DNA from: Pseudogemmobacter humi
GTDB lineage: Bacteria > Pseudomonadota > Alphaproteobacteria > Rhodobacterales > Rhodobacteraceae
Assembly (NCBI RefSeq): GCF_900609055.1
Contig: NZ_UXAW01000048.1
Location: forward strand, 124,001 to 188,000
DNA: 64,000 bases
Reading direction: 5' to 3'
The notes under the pieces were generated by a model that was not told the DNA's origin, made no database searches, and worked only from the letters and a program-made list of their open reading frames with translations. Shown here in pieces: positions 24,118 through 33,144 of the stretch; the first letter of the stretch is position 1, and the number at the start of each line of letters is the position of its first letter. A program made the translations under genes and the position numbers.

Positions 24118-25527
24118 TCAGGGTTTCCAGCGGGCGAAGCCGAAGCCGAGGTAGTCGCGGGTCCAGGCGTCCTGGGCGGCCTCTTCCATCTCTTCGCTCC
24201 AGATCGCGTCCAGCGCGGCGGGGGCGGCTTCGTCGGTTGTGACGGGCGGAGAGGGAAGACCGAGTTCCGCGGCGAGGAAGGCGAGGCCCGCGCTGAGGCG
24301 GTCTTCGCGGATCACGAGATCCGGCGGCTGGAAGCCGGCGAAGCCCTGGATGACCGCGGTCTGGCTGGCCCAGTGCGGATCGACCTTTTGCCCGGTCTGG
24401 CCGCCGGTCGAGAGTTTGGCGTAGCGCAGGAAGGTGAGAAACGCCTCGCGGTGCTGTGCCGCATCGGCGAAATCGCGGCCGGGGGGCGGCAGGTCGGCCT
24501 TGTGGGCGCGGATCAGCGTGGCGCGATGATCCATCAGCTTGCCGCTGACGATCATCTCGCGGAACGCCACATGGGCGCGCAGCAGCGGGTGGCGGACCAC
24601 GGTGAAGCTGCGATGCCCGGGGCGGGCGCGTTTCCATTGCCGCAGGCTCTTTTGTACGAAATCGCCGATCACGCCACCCTGGCCGAGCTGGCCGAGCCAG
24701 TCGCGCAGGCCTGCGACCGGGCCGCCTTTGACCGGCATCCAGATCAGCGGCGCCCCGGCGCTTGCGAGGAAGCCGGGGATTGCCGCGGGGCGGCGCGGCT
24801 CGAAATTCGGGGTGCGCGAGAGGTTGAAACGGTCGAGCCGCGCCAGTGCGGCCTCGATCGCCCCGGGGTTCGAGACCTTCCCGGCCAAAGGCTCGGGGTT
24901 TTGCTTTTTCAGCGTGGCGTCGGGGGCGTCGAGCCGTGCCGCGACCCCCAGCCAGGTGGCGAGGCCATTGAGCACCGCCACATCCTGGATATCCTCGTAA
25001 TCGAGGTAGAAGGCGGTCTGGCCGGTGGTTTGCAACCCGTTCAGCAGCTGGATCTGGAACGCCTGCACCTTCTCAAGATGGCGTTCGAACTCGGCGCCGT
25101 CGAAGCGGGCCTGCGCGGTTTTCAGGTTCTTGACGTTCGTCAGCTTCCACTGGCCGGTGGCCTGGGCGATCTTCCAGCTGACGTAGCTTTCCAGCGGATT
25201 GCGGGTCAGCACGATCTTGGCGCAGGCGGGATCCTGGATCAGATCGGGCAGGATGCGCGGATCGTGATCGTGGAAATAGCGGAACCCGGCGAGGCCCGGG
25301 GTCTGTTCGCGCATCCGGTGCAAAAGCAGATGCGGATCGCGTTCGCGCGTGGCCAGATCGACGCCGAACGCCTCCTGGCAGTCCTTTTTGCCGATGAAAT
25401 GCGGATTGAACATCTCGCCGAGGCAGGACACCCCCGCCAGCGCGTTCAGATTGGCTTCGAGGAAGTTCGAGCCGGTGCGCATCTCTGCGAACATCACGAA
25501 AGAGGTGAATTTCACCGCGGCGGCCAT
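24118..25527 (-). CDS. Sulfotransferase with two sulfotransferase-like domains (NodH/Stf0-like)
   Basis: A 469-residue cytoplasmic protein. Domain one has a PAPS 5'-phosphosulfate loop (EMRTGSNFLEANL, residues 15-27) and a 3'-phosphate motif (IVLTRNPLESYVSWKI, 105-120), as in NodH and Stf0 enzymes that sulfate sugars. A second domain from about residue 259 repeats the plan with WMPVKGGPVAGLRDWL (263-278) and FTVVRHPLLRAHVAF (308-322); its first loop lacks the usual Lys-x-Gly-Thr/Ser-Ser pattern and may not bind PAPS. It ends an operon of three with glycosyltransferases, so the acceptor is probably a surface glycan. Seven bases separate it from the previous gene. Confidence 0.75.
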   Translation of the reverse strand: MAAAVKFTSFVMFAEMRTGSNFLEANLNALAGVSCLGEMFNPHFIGKKDCQEAFGVDLATRERDPHLLLHRMREQTPGLAGFRYFHDHDPRILPDLIQDPACAKIVLTRNPLESYVSWKIAQATGQWKLTNVKNLKTAQARFDGAEFERHLEKVQAFQIQLLNGLQTTGQTAFYLDYEDIQDVAVLNGLATWLGVAARLDAPDATLKKQNPEPLAGKVSNPGAIEAALARLDRFNLSRTPNFEPRRPAAIPGFLASAGAPLIWMPVKGGPVAGLRDWLGQLGQGGVIGDFVQKSLRQWKRARPGHRSFTVVRHPLLRAHVAFREMIVSGKLMDHRATLIRAHKADLPPPGRDFADAAQHREAFLTFLRYAKLSTGGQTGQKVDPHWASQTAVIQGFAGFQPPDLVIREDRLSAGLAFLAAELGLPSPPVTTDEAAPAALDAIWSEEMEEAAQDAWTRDYLGFGFARWKP

Positions 25528-25534
25528 GGAATCG

Positions 25535-27232
25535 TCACTTCACCAGATAGGGGCGCGGGCGGCGGCCGCCGGGATTGGGCAGATCGCCGCCCACCGGGAA
25601 ATCGCCCATCAACTCGGGTTTCATGCCCTGGTTGCGCAGGTTTTGCAGGAACTGGCCGAAGCCGGTCAGATTGGTCAGCCGCGGCACCTCGGTCAGGCGG
25701 CGCAGGGAGCGCGGGCTGATCTCATCGACGATCATCTGCAACGGCTCCATTGGGCTTTCGACGAATTCGGCGAGCTTCCAGATCCGCACCCGCGCCTTGA
25801 CCTCGGGCGCGCGCAGGATGGTGAGGAATTCCGATTCGATGCGTTGCAGCCGCGCGGCCTCGGCGCGGATCTCGCCGAAATTGCGGTTCGACTGGAACAG
25901 GGGCACCGCGAAGGCGCCGGTGATGACCGAGATCTGCGCATGCGGGTCGCCCGCGATGAAAGGGGCGATCTTCTGGCTGTCGCGCGGGCCGAACTGGAAG
26001 CACTGCCGCTCGCCCCGGGTGTTCCAGATCAGCGAGGTCAGGAAGCCGCGCGGATTGTAGTCGCGCAAACTGGCGCTGTCGCAGAGCGAGCCGTTGTAGA
26101 ACTGCGCGCCGCCGGCGAATTCCACCCGCTCGGGCGCGAAGAGATGGCCGTGGGCGCGGGTGCCCGCCACTTTCGACAGCCAGGTGTCGAAGCCCTCGAA
26201 CAGCTCGGCAAAGCCCTCGAACACCGAATAGGGCGCGGCGGTGCGGCCGTTGACCCATTCGCGGTTCGGAAAGCGCGACTGCATGTAAAGCCCGGCGCGT
26301 CCCGCGGTGCGCCGCTCGACCGCTCTGGCGAACAGCCGGTCGATCTTGCCGGGGTTGGGCTCGGCCCGGGGCTGGCTGGCGGCGTCGGGATGCAGGAAGG
26401 TGCCGTAGAGTTTGTCGGCATGCGGCCAGATCTTACGCGCGATGAAGCAGTCCGACCGGCGCAGAAGCTGAAGATGGTCGTCGTAGAAGACGTGCGGCTT
26501 GCCCTGATAGTCGAATTTGGAAAGCGTCAGCGAGCGGCTTTCGACATTGGCCGAGACCATCCGCACCAGCGACTGGAAATAGCTCTCATCCGGTATCCAG
26601 ACCCGGTGGAAATAACGGTCGTATTCGGCGCGGTCGGGGCTTTCCAGGATCGCCGAAAGCGTCTGGCGCGTCAGGCACCACCACTGGCTGCCCAGATGCG
26701 GCACGAGGCCCGCGGGCAGCTTGCGGCGCACCCGCATCCGGCGCTGCGCCTCGACGTAAAGGTCGAAGAGCATCCGGTTTTTGCGCCAGGAAAACGGGAA
26801 GCGCAGGGTGAAGCGTTCGGCGTTCAGCCCGCCCACCGTCCAGCCCACATCGGCGGTGGTGACGCTTTCGATGAAATCGGTGCGCGGCCGCGCGTCGAGC
26901 CAGTCGCGCAATTCCCCGACCGGGCGCAGTGGCAGGCACGAGCCCGAGACGAGGCAGACATGGCGCACATCCGCAAAGTCGCGCAGCATGATCGCGCTGG
27001 CCTCCTGGGTGGCGGCGACGATGCCCCAGGTGCCCCATTCGCAGACATGGCGCGGCGAGAAGCGGATGTTCTCCAGATCGGCCAGCGCGGCGCGCATCCC
27101 CTCATACCGGTCGGCGGGGGTGGATTTGTCGACATGGATCACCACCGGACAGCCGCGTTCGGCCCAGTGCCGGGCAACCTGGGCGGCGCGGTCCAGCGCG
27201 GTGTGGCACAGCATCACGAAGCCGAGGCTCAT
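25535..27232 (-). CDS. Core-2/I-branching (GT14-like) glycosyltransferase with a long C-terminal domain
   Basis: A 565-residue protein. The first 270 residues match the branching beta-1,6-N-acetylglucosaminyltransferase family: it opens with FVMLCHTALDRAAQVARHWA and VVIHVDKST, then has VSGSCLPLRP and GSQWWCLTR, and WIPDESYFQSLV with the likely catalytic glutamate. The remaining 290 residues hold no domain I can name with certainty; they resemble the DUF5927/5928 tails of Rhodobacteraceae homologues. I start at the ATG at 27232 because it overlaps the upstream gene by 4 bp; the much longer open frame upstream is a shadow of that gene. Donor and acceptor are unknown. Confidence 0.78.
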   Translation of the reverse strand: MSLGFVMLCHTALDRAAQVARHWAERGCPVVIHVDKSTPADRYEGMRAALADLENIRFSPRHVCEWGTWGIVAATQEASAIMLRDFADVRHVCLVSGSCLPLRPVGELRDWLDARPRTDFIESVTTADVGWTVGGLNAERFTLRFPFSWRKNRMLFDLYVEAQRRMRVRRKLPAGLVPHLGSQWWCLTRQTLSAILESPDRAEYDRYFHRVWIPDESYFQSLVRMVSANVESRSLTLSKFDYQGKPHVFYDDHLQLLRRSDCFIARKIWPHADKLYGTFLHPDAASQPRAEPNPGKIDRLFARAVERRTAGRAGLYMQSRFPNREWVNGRTAAPYSVFEGFAELFEGFDTWLSKVAGTRAHGHLFAPERVEFAGGAQFYNGSLCDSASLRDYNPRGFLTSLIWNTRGERQCFQFGPRDSQKIAPFIAGDPHAQISVITGAFAVPLFQSNRNFGEIRAEAARLQRIESEFLTILRAPEVKARVRIWKLAEFVESPMEPLQMIVDEISPRSLRRLTEVPRLTNLTGFGQFLQNLRNQGMKPELMGDFPVGGDLPNPGGRRPRPYLVK

Positions 27233-28239
27233 GCCCAGTTCCCCTTGGACATCAGGCCGAGGATTTCGAGCTGCCGCCAGTTGATGTATTTTTCGCTCCA
27301 CTTGCACCAGAAATCCGGCTGTTCCTTCAGCCCTTCGAGATAGGCCTTGTATTCGCGGCTTTCGGCATAATGCTGGCCGCGGGCCATTTCCTCTTCGGCC
27401 TTGGCGGCGAATGTATCCAGGAACTTGGCGTGAAGAAGGCAGCCGGAAGCCTTTTCCCCGCCCCATTCGTCGAACACGAGGTTCAGCCCGCGCGGCAAAA
27501 GCATATGGGTCGAGCTGATATAGGCATAGCCGCGGTGCCATTTGACCAGCGGGATCTTGTTCAGCGCCGGGGCCTGGCGCGGGCTGTCGGCAAAGAAGGT
27601 CCGTGCGCGCGGGCCGCCCTGGATCCAGAGATTGCCGTAGCTCCAGTTGCGGCTGATCGTGTAATTGCCGCTGTCGAACCACTGGGCGATCTCGAACGGG
27701 TTCTGCCCTTCGCGGTAGGGCTGATCCTGGACCGGGCCCTTGGGATACATGTCCAGCAGCATCGCCGAAAAGGCGCGCATTCCGCTGGTGTCCAGCCAGT
27801 CGGTCAGCGCGCGCAGGGGGCGGGTCTCGCAGAACGGATAGATCAGGAATTCGTCCACATCCACCGTCAGGCACCAGCGCCCGTGGCCGTAGCGCCGCAA
27901 AAGCGCCGAGATCCAGTCCATGCCGAAGCGGCTGGCCTTGTAGCTGCCTTTGCTGGTCCAGAGCGAGACATCGCTCTGGCCGGCCAAATATTCCCGGCTG
28001 CCGTCGTCGCTGTCGTTGTCGACGAACAGGAAATGATCCACGCCGAGGTCGCGGTAATATTGCAGGAAGAACGGCAGGCGGATTCGCTCGTTCCTGAGGG
28101 TGCAGAACAAGAGCACCGGATCGCCCGACAGCCGGTCGGCCCCGACCGAGACCGGACGGAGCTGATATGAGCGCAGGAGCGCCCGGCCGAGCAGCCGTTT
28201 CCTGCGCCAGCGCAGGCGATATGAATCGACGACGCTCAC
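27229..28239 (-). CDS. GT2-type glycosyltransferase (PF13704-like), copy A
   Basis: A 336-residue glycosyltransferase of the Glyco_tranf_2_4 type. The nucleotide-binding pieces LFCTLRNERIRLPFFLQYY, HFLFVDNDSDDGS and the metal site TVDVDEFLIYP are present. No membrane segment is evident, and the N-terminus is very basic (YRLRWRRKRLLGRALLR), which suggests membrane attachment. It is 4 bp overlapped with the branching transferase and is the first gene of that operon. It is a clear paralogue of the protein encoded at 28454-29527 (shared ESxGS..WIQGGPRAR..FFAD..LVKWH pattern). Confidence 0.8.
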   Translation of the reverse strand: MSVVDSYRLRWRRKRLLGRALLRSYQLRPVSVGADRLSGDPVLLFCTLRNERIRLPFFLQYYRDLGVDHFLFVDNDSDDGSREYLAGQSDVSLWTSKGSYKASRFGMDWISALLRRYGHGRWCLTVDVDEFLIYPFCETRPLRALTDWLDTSGMRAFSAMLLDMYPKGPVQDQPYREGQNPFEIAQWFDSGNYTISRNWSYGNLWIQGGPRARTFFADSPRQAPALNKIPLVKWHRGYAYISSTHMLLPRGLNLVFDEWGGEKASGCLLHAKFLDTFAAKAEEEMARGQHYAESREYKAYLEGLKEQPDFWCKWSEKYINWRQLEILGLMSKGNWA

Positions 28240-28453
28240 GATCCGCGCCCGCCGGGCGTCTCGTGCCTGTGCGCTGGCCGGGCGCCGCGCGCACCGCCCC
28301 TGCGACAGGACCAGGATTTCCCGACCTTACCCACCGGCATCCTTTCTGCGGCCGCCGGTGTTTCGGAACCGGAAACCAGATTGGCTCTGATTACTGGTCT
28401 GGGCCCAAAAAGTAAACAATTGCGCAACGATTCAAAGGCGCTGGCCGCGGGGC

Positions 28454-29527
28454 TCATATCCAGCCCCCGCGCGACATGAGGCCAAGCGCCTCAAGCTGGC
28501 GCCAGCCCCGGTATCGCTGCGACTGCGGGCATTTCAGCACCGGCGCCGACAAGAGCCCGTCGTAATAGGGGCCGAAGCGGGCGGGATCGGCGAAATGCTG
28601 GCGGCGGGTCTTTTCCTCGGCGGATTTCTCCAGCACCTCGGGCAGGAATTTGGTGTGCAAAAGCACGCCCGAGGTCCGCTCGCCCGCATCGTCCCAGACC
28701 CGGTTCAGCCGCGCGGGCAGCAGCGAATGGGTCGAGTTCAGCCAGGCATAGCGCCAGTGCCATTTCACCAGCGGCAGCTTGTTCAGCGTGGGCGCGCGGC
28801 GCGGCTCATCGGCGAAAAAGGCGCGGGCGCGGGGGCCGCCCTGGATCCACAGGCTTTGCAGCCGGGGCTGGATCTGCGCGACGTAATTGCCGCTGTCGAA
28901 CCAGGGCAGCAGCGCGGTGGGATCCTCGCCGGGCCGGTAGCTGCCCTCGCCGAGCCGCCCCTCGGGGTAAAGCTCCAGCATCATCGCGGGCATCGCCGGC
29001 AGGCCCTGGCTGTCGAGCCAGCCGGTCAGCGCGGGCAGCGGGCGGGTATCGTGATAGGGATAGACCAGCAGCTCGTCGGCATCGAGAACGAGGCACCAGT
29101 GGCCGTGGCCGTGGCGCAACAGGATCCAGTTCAGCCAGTCCAGCCCGAAGCGACTGCGGCGGTAGCTGGCCGCGGTGGACCAGAGCGAGATATCCGGCTG
29201 ATCGCGCAGCAGAGCGGCGGTGCCGTCATGGCTGGCATTGTCGACGATCAGGAAGTGATCCACGCCCAGGCGGCGGTGATGGTCGAGGAAATACGGCAGC
29301 CGCGCCGCCTCGTTCCTGACCACCATGGCGCAGAGGATGGCGCCCTTGCCGATCGCGGCGGTGCGGTCGGTCAGCCTGCGCAGCTCGCGCCGTTTGCGGA
29401 TGGCGCGGGCGATCAGGGCGCGGCGCCTGATGCGCAGGCGCCAGGCCTGCCACAGGTTTGCCGCACCCGTTTCCGGGGGCGGCGGTGCGTCGGTCGCGCA
29501 GGCGGTCGCGCTGCGCCCGGCCGTCAT
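28454..29527 (-). CDS. GT2-type glycosyltransferase (PF13704-like), copy B
   Basis: A 357-residue paralogue of the gene 214 bp downstream. Shared blocks include DHFLIVDNASHDGT, VLDADELLVYPYHDTRPL, WFDSGNYV, LWIQGGPRARAFFADEPR and the end GLMSRGGWI. The N-terminus again is rich in arginine (RLRIRRRALIARAIRKRREL). It starts four bases after the galU stop, so it is made with the UDP-glucose enzyme. The pair probably arose by duplication and may add successive sugars to one glycan, which is inference. Confidence 0.8.
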   Translation of the reverse strand: MTAGRSATACATDAPPPPETGAANLWQAWRLRIRRRALIARAIRKRRELRRLTDRTAAIGKGAILCAMVVRNEAARLPYFLDHHRRLGVDHFLIVDNASHDGTAALLRDQPDISLWSTAASYRRSRFGLDWLNWILLRHGHGHWCLVLDADELLVYPYHDTRPLPALTGWLDSQGLPAMPAMMLELYPEGRLGEGSYRPGEDPTALLPWFDSGNYVAQIQPRLQSLWIQGGPRARAFFADEPRRAPTLNKLPLVKWHWRYAWLNSTHSLLPARLNRVWDDAGERTSGVLLHTKFLPEVLEKSAEEKTRRQHFADPARFGPYYDGLLSAPVLKCPQSQRYRGWRQLEALGLMSRGGWI

Positions 29528-29531
29528 CGGC

Positions 29532-30431
29532 TTACTGCGCCGCCTTCAGCTGCGCCATCATGTCGTGCAGATAGGACGAGAATTCGTCCCGCAGATCGGG
29601 GCGCGACAGGCCGAAGGCCACGGTGGCCTGAAGGAAGCCCGCTTTCGAGCCGCAGTCGTAGCGCATGCCGCGGAAGCGGAAGCCGTAGACGCCCGAGCCG
29701 CCCTCGCCCGCCTCTTCGGCGATGGCATCGGTCAGCTGGATCTCGCCGCCCGCGCCCTGTTTCAGCCGGTTGAGGTTGGTCAGCACCTTGGGCGACAGGA
29801 TGTAGCGGCCGATCACCGCGAGGTTCGAGGGCGCTTCCTCGGCCTTCGGCTTCTCGACCATGCCGCGGGCCTGGACGATGGCGCCCATATCCTCGGCGAT
29901 GTCCAGCACGCCATAGGCCGAGGCTTTGGCGGGCGGCACCTCCATCGCGGCGACCATATTGCCGCCGGTCTGCTCATAGGCTTCGACCATCTGCGCAAGG
30001 CAGGGCTGTTCGGCCGCGATCACGTCGTCGGGGAGCAGCACCGCGAAAGGCTCGTCTCCGATCAGCCGCCGCGCGCACCAGACCGCATGGCCAAGGCCGA
30101 GCGGCCGGTTCTGCCGCAGATAGGCGATGGCGCCCGAATCCATATTGGTGGATTTGAGGATTTCCAGCAGCTGCTCTTTGCCGGATTTCTTCAGCGCGCT
30201 TTCCAGTTCGGGGGCGCTGTCGAAATAGTCTTCCAGCGCAGATTTCCCGCGCGAGGTGACGAAGATGAATTCTTTGATCCCCGCCGCGCGCGCCTCGTCG
30301 ATCGCGTATTGGATCAGCGGGCGGTCGACCAGCGTCATGATCTCTTTCGGGATCGACTTCGTGGCGGGAAGAAAGCGTGTGCCAAGCCCGGCAACGGGAA
30401 ATACGGCTTTCGTGACCTTTTTGGGCTTCAT
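29532..30431 (-). CDS. galU: UTP-glucose-1-phosphate uridylyltransferase (GalU)
   Basis: A 299-residue enzyme that makes UDP-glucose for polysaccharides and LPS. The nucleotide-binding signature VFPVAGLGTRFLPATKSIPK lies at residues 10-29, followed by LIQYAIDEARAAGI and the substrate loop LGLGHAVWCAR. Length and motifs are ordinary for bacterial GalU. The glycosyltransferase copy B gene follows at once and likely shares the transcript. Confidence 0.94.
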   Translation of the reverse strand: MKPKKVTKAVFPVAGLGTRFLPATKSIPKEIMTLVDRPLIQYAIDEARAAGIKEFIFVTSRGKSALEDYFDSAPELESALKKSGKEQLLEILKSTNMDSGAIAYLRQNRPLGLGHAVWCARRLIGDEPFAVLLPDDVIAAEQPCLAQMVEAYEQTGGNMVAAMEVPPAKASAYGVLDIAEDMGAIVQARGMVEKPKAEEAPSNLAVIGRYILSPKVLTNLNRLKQGAGGEIQLTDAIAEEAGEGGSGVYGFRFRGMRYDCGSKAGFLQATVAFGLSRPDLRDEFSSYLHDMMAQLKAAQ

Positions 30432-30582
30432 GATCGTTCTCGTTACTCGCTCAGCTTGCGCTTCAGGATGCGATTGTTGACTTTTCAGAGTAATGTGGCG
30501 GGATTCGGGCGCCCGGGCGGCTTCGTGTGAATATGCCCGGAAATCCCGAAGGAAAATATACGCAGAACAAGATTATGACCGT

Positions 30583-31371
30583 TCAGCGTGTTTCCGCCAG
30601 CATCGCTTCTATCACCGCAACGTCCGAGGGATTGTTCAGTTCCCAGAAACGGCGGCCCCGCGATTCGACCGGAACGCACAGCACCTTGCGGCCCTGTTCC
30701 AGAAAGCGGAGCTGCTCCAGCCCTTCCAGTTCCTCAAGCGGGCCCTGCGGCCAGGACGGGTAGTCGCGCAAGGCGGCGGGGCGGTAGGCATAGACGCCGA
30801 CATGATGCCAGACCGGGGTGAGGGCGTCGGGGGCATAGTCGCGCCCGGTATAGGGGATCACCTCTTTCGAGAAATACAGCGCGCGCCCGCCCGCACCGAA
30901 AACGGCGGTGGTGCCGCCGACCCGTCCCGCCCGGCGGTCGGCCAGAAGCCCCGCCAGTGCCGCGCCGTCGCAGCGCAGCACCGGGGTGGCGATGGCGGCC
31001 TCGTCGTCGCCTTGCAGCCCGGCGATCAGATCCTCGACGAACCAGGGCGGCGTCAGCGGCGCATCGCCCTGGAGGTTGATGAGGATATCGCAGCCCGGCA
31101 GTGCGGCGGCGACTTCGGCGCAGCGTTCGGTGCCGTTGCGGGCGTCGGATGAGGTCATCACCACCTCGGCCCCGAACCCGGCCGCGTGATCGGCGATCCG
31201 GGCATCGTCGGTGGCCACCACCACCCGGTCCACGCCGCGCACCGCGCAGGCGGCTTCCCAACTGCGGCGGATCAGGGTCTTTTCGCCGTCCGGCCCGCGC
31301 AGGGCGACCAGCGGCTTGCCCGGGTAGCGGGTCGAGGCATAGCGGGCGGGGATGGCGATCAGCACGCTCAC
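30583..31371 (-). CDS. kdsB: CMP-Kdo synthetase (KdsB)
   Basis: A 262-residue cytidylyltransferase that activates Kdo with CTP. It opens with IAIPARYASTRYPGKPLV, has VVVATDDARIADHA and ILINLQGDAPLTPP, and closes with the VESRGRRFWELNNPSD region where E. coli KdsB has its sugar-binding loop. It overlaps cysQ by 4 bp, so both are in one operon. The enzyme belongs to LPS core synthesis and links with kdsD at 22385. A slightly unusual QGDAPL replaces the common QGDEP. Confidence 0.9.
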   Translation of the reverse strand: MSVLIAIPARYASTRYPGKPLVALRGPDGEKTLIRRSWEAACAVRGVDRVVVATDDARIADHAAGFGAEVVMTSSDARNGTERCAEVAAALPGCDILINLQGDAPLTPPWFVEDLIAGLQGDDEAAIATPVLRCDGAALAGLLADRRAGRVGGTTAVFGAGGRALYFSKEVIPYTGRDYAPDALTPVWHHVGVYAYRPAALRDYPSWPQGPLEELEGLEQLRFLEQGRKVLCVPVESRGRRFWELNNPSDVAVIEAMLAETR

Positions 31372-32162
31372 TTCAGCGCGACCCCCGGCGCATAAGCGAT
31401 GAAGAACGGGTTGTCCCAGCCGGGCTTGCCGTAGGCCAGCGGGGTATGGTCGTCAAACCGCACCACATGGCCGCCCGCGCCGCGCAGCACCGCGTCGCCC
31501 GCGGCGGTGTCCCATTCCATGGTGCGCCCCAGCCGGGGATAGAGATCGGCCTCGCCGGTCGCCACCAGGCAGAATTTCAGCGACGACCCGGCCGAGGTCA
31601 TGTCGCGCACCCCGTAGCGGGCGATGTAATCGTCGGTGGCCTGATCGCGGTGCGATTTCGACGCCACCACCATCAGCGCGGCATTGTCGGGTGCGGGGTT
31701 CACCCGCAAAGGCGTCAGCGGGCCGGGGGTGTCCTTGTCGAAAGCGCCGCTCTCCTCGACCGCCGTGCCGTCGGCGGTGGTGTAGAACAGCCGTCCCTTC
31801 GCGGGGGCGTAGACCACGCCGCGCAAGGGCACGCCGTTTTCGACCCAGGCGATGTTGACGGTGAAATCGCCGCGGCGCTGGACGAATTCTTTGGTGCCGT
31901 CCAGCGGATCGACGATCAGGAAGGTGCTGGCCGTCAGCGCATGGCTCGCCGCCTGTTCCTCGGTGATCAGCGCCAGATCCGGGAAGGCCGCGCGCAGCCC
32001 CGCCGAGATCAGCGCATCCGCGGCCTCGTCGGCCTCGGTCACCGGGCTTGCGTCGCTTTTCGCCTTCACCGCGAAGTCGGGGCCGTCATAGACCTGCATG
32101 ATCCGGTCCCCGGCTTCGAGCGCCAGACGGCGGAGCACGGAGGAAAGGCGGACGAAATCCAT
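31368..32162 (-). CDS. cysQ: 3'(2'),5'-bisphosphate nucleotidase (CysQ)
   Basis: A 264-residue inositol-monophosphatase-fold enzyme that hydrolyses PAP, the by-product of sulfation and of PAPS reduction. The metal site is TEEQ with DPLDGTKEFVQRRGDF, and the second signature EWDTAAGDAVLRGAGG stands near the C-terminus. I chose the ATG at 32162 because GAGGAG precedes it; the frame open for 74 codons upstream is not family-like. A sulfotransferase at 24118 on the same strand would generate PAP, which makes the neighbourhood coherent. Confidence 0.92.
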   Translation of the reverse strand: MDFVRLSSVLRRLALEAGDRIMQVYDGPDFAVKAKSDASPVTEADEAADALISAGLRAAFPDLALITEEQAASHALTASTFLIVDPLDGTKEFVQRRGDFTVNIAWVENGVPLRGVVYAPAKGRLFYTTADGTAVEESGAFDKDTPGPLTPLRVNPAPDNAALMVVASKSHRDQATDDYIARYGVRDMTSAGSSLKFCLVATGEADLYPRLGRTMEWDTAAGDAVLRGAGGHVVRFDDHTPLAYGKPGWDNPFFIAYAPGVALK

Positions 32163-32319
32163 GAAAAACTCCTCGGATACGGCCCCGGCAGACAGTTGCC
32201 AGCGCAAATCCGGCCCTTTATCCTCCGCGCTTAAGAGAACGGCAAGATTTCCCGTCTGAAATACCGTCCCGAACCCCGCCATATGCCGGCGGAACGGCGG
32301 GCACAGCCAAGGACCGACA

Positions 32320-33144
32320 ATGTTCCGAGCACAGGCGAAACGGCCCTCCGGGCTGAGGACGGGGTTCGAGATCCTTGAGGTCATCTATTACGCCACCGTC
32401 CGTCAGCTGCGCGGCAGCCATTCCAATGCGGTGACCGCGCTGGTGATGAACGTGGTCCAGGCGGCGGTGATGCTGTTCATCTTCGTCATGATGTTCGACA
32501 TTCTGGGGATGCGCCGCTTTGCGATCCGGGGCGATTTCATCCTTTATGTGATGTCCGGGGTCTTCATGTTCATGACGCATGTGAAGACGCTGGGCGCGGT
32601 TTCCGGCGCCGATGCGCCGAACTCCACGATGATGATGCATGCGCCGATGAATCCGGTGATCGCGGTGGTTTCGGCGGCGCTGGCGGCGCTTTATCGTCAG
32701 GCCTTTGCGGCGGGGATGATCCTGTTCGCCTATCACACGCTGTTCCGCCCCATCAGCATATTCGATCCGGTGGGCACGATCGGGATGTTTCTGGTGGCCT
32801 GGGCCTCGGGGGCGGCGATCGGGCTGATCTTCTATGCCGCCAAACCCTGGCACCCGGATTTCGTCGGCATCGCCGCGACCATCTATCAGCGGGCGAACAT
32901 GATCGCTTCGGGCAAGATGTTCGTCGCCAACCAGGCCAGCTCCTGGCTGCGCTCGAAATTCGACTGGAATCCGCTTTATCACACCATCGACCAGGCGCGC
33001 GGGCATATGTTCCTCAACTATCAGCCGCGCTACACCTCGCTGGAATATCCGGTCTATGCGGTGCTGGTCTGCCTGATGATCGGGCTGATGGGGCAGTTCT
33101 TCACCCGCAGATTCGCTTCGGCAAGCTGGGGGAAACGCCGGTGA
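32320..33144 (+). CDS. Capsule-type ABC-2 permease (KpsM/Wzm-like)
   Basis: A 274-residue inner-membrane permease with six helices. The opening GFEILEVIYYATVRQLRGSH, the hydrophobic core AVMLFIFVMMFDILG and the motif NPLYHTIDQARGHMFLNY near the C-terminus match KpsM-like exporters of capsular polysaccharide. No KpsT ATPase lies next to it, so it must use one encoded elsewhere or serve another role. It faces cysQ head-to-head over 157 bp and overlaps the next gene by 4 bp (GTGA). Confidence 0.8.
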   Translation: MFRAQAKRPSGLRTGFEILEVIYYATVRQLRGSHSNAVTALVMNVVQAAVMLFIFVMMFDILGMRRFAIRGDFILYVMSGVFMFMTHVKTLGAVSGADAPNSTMMMHAPMNPVIAVVSAALAALYRQAFAAGMILFAYHTLFRPISIFDPVGTIGMFLVAWASGAAIGLIFYAAKPWHPDFVGIAATIYQRANMIASGKMFVANQASSWLRSKFDWNPLYHTIDQARGHMFLNYQPRYTSLEYPVYAVLVCLMIGLMGQFFTRRFASASWGKRR

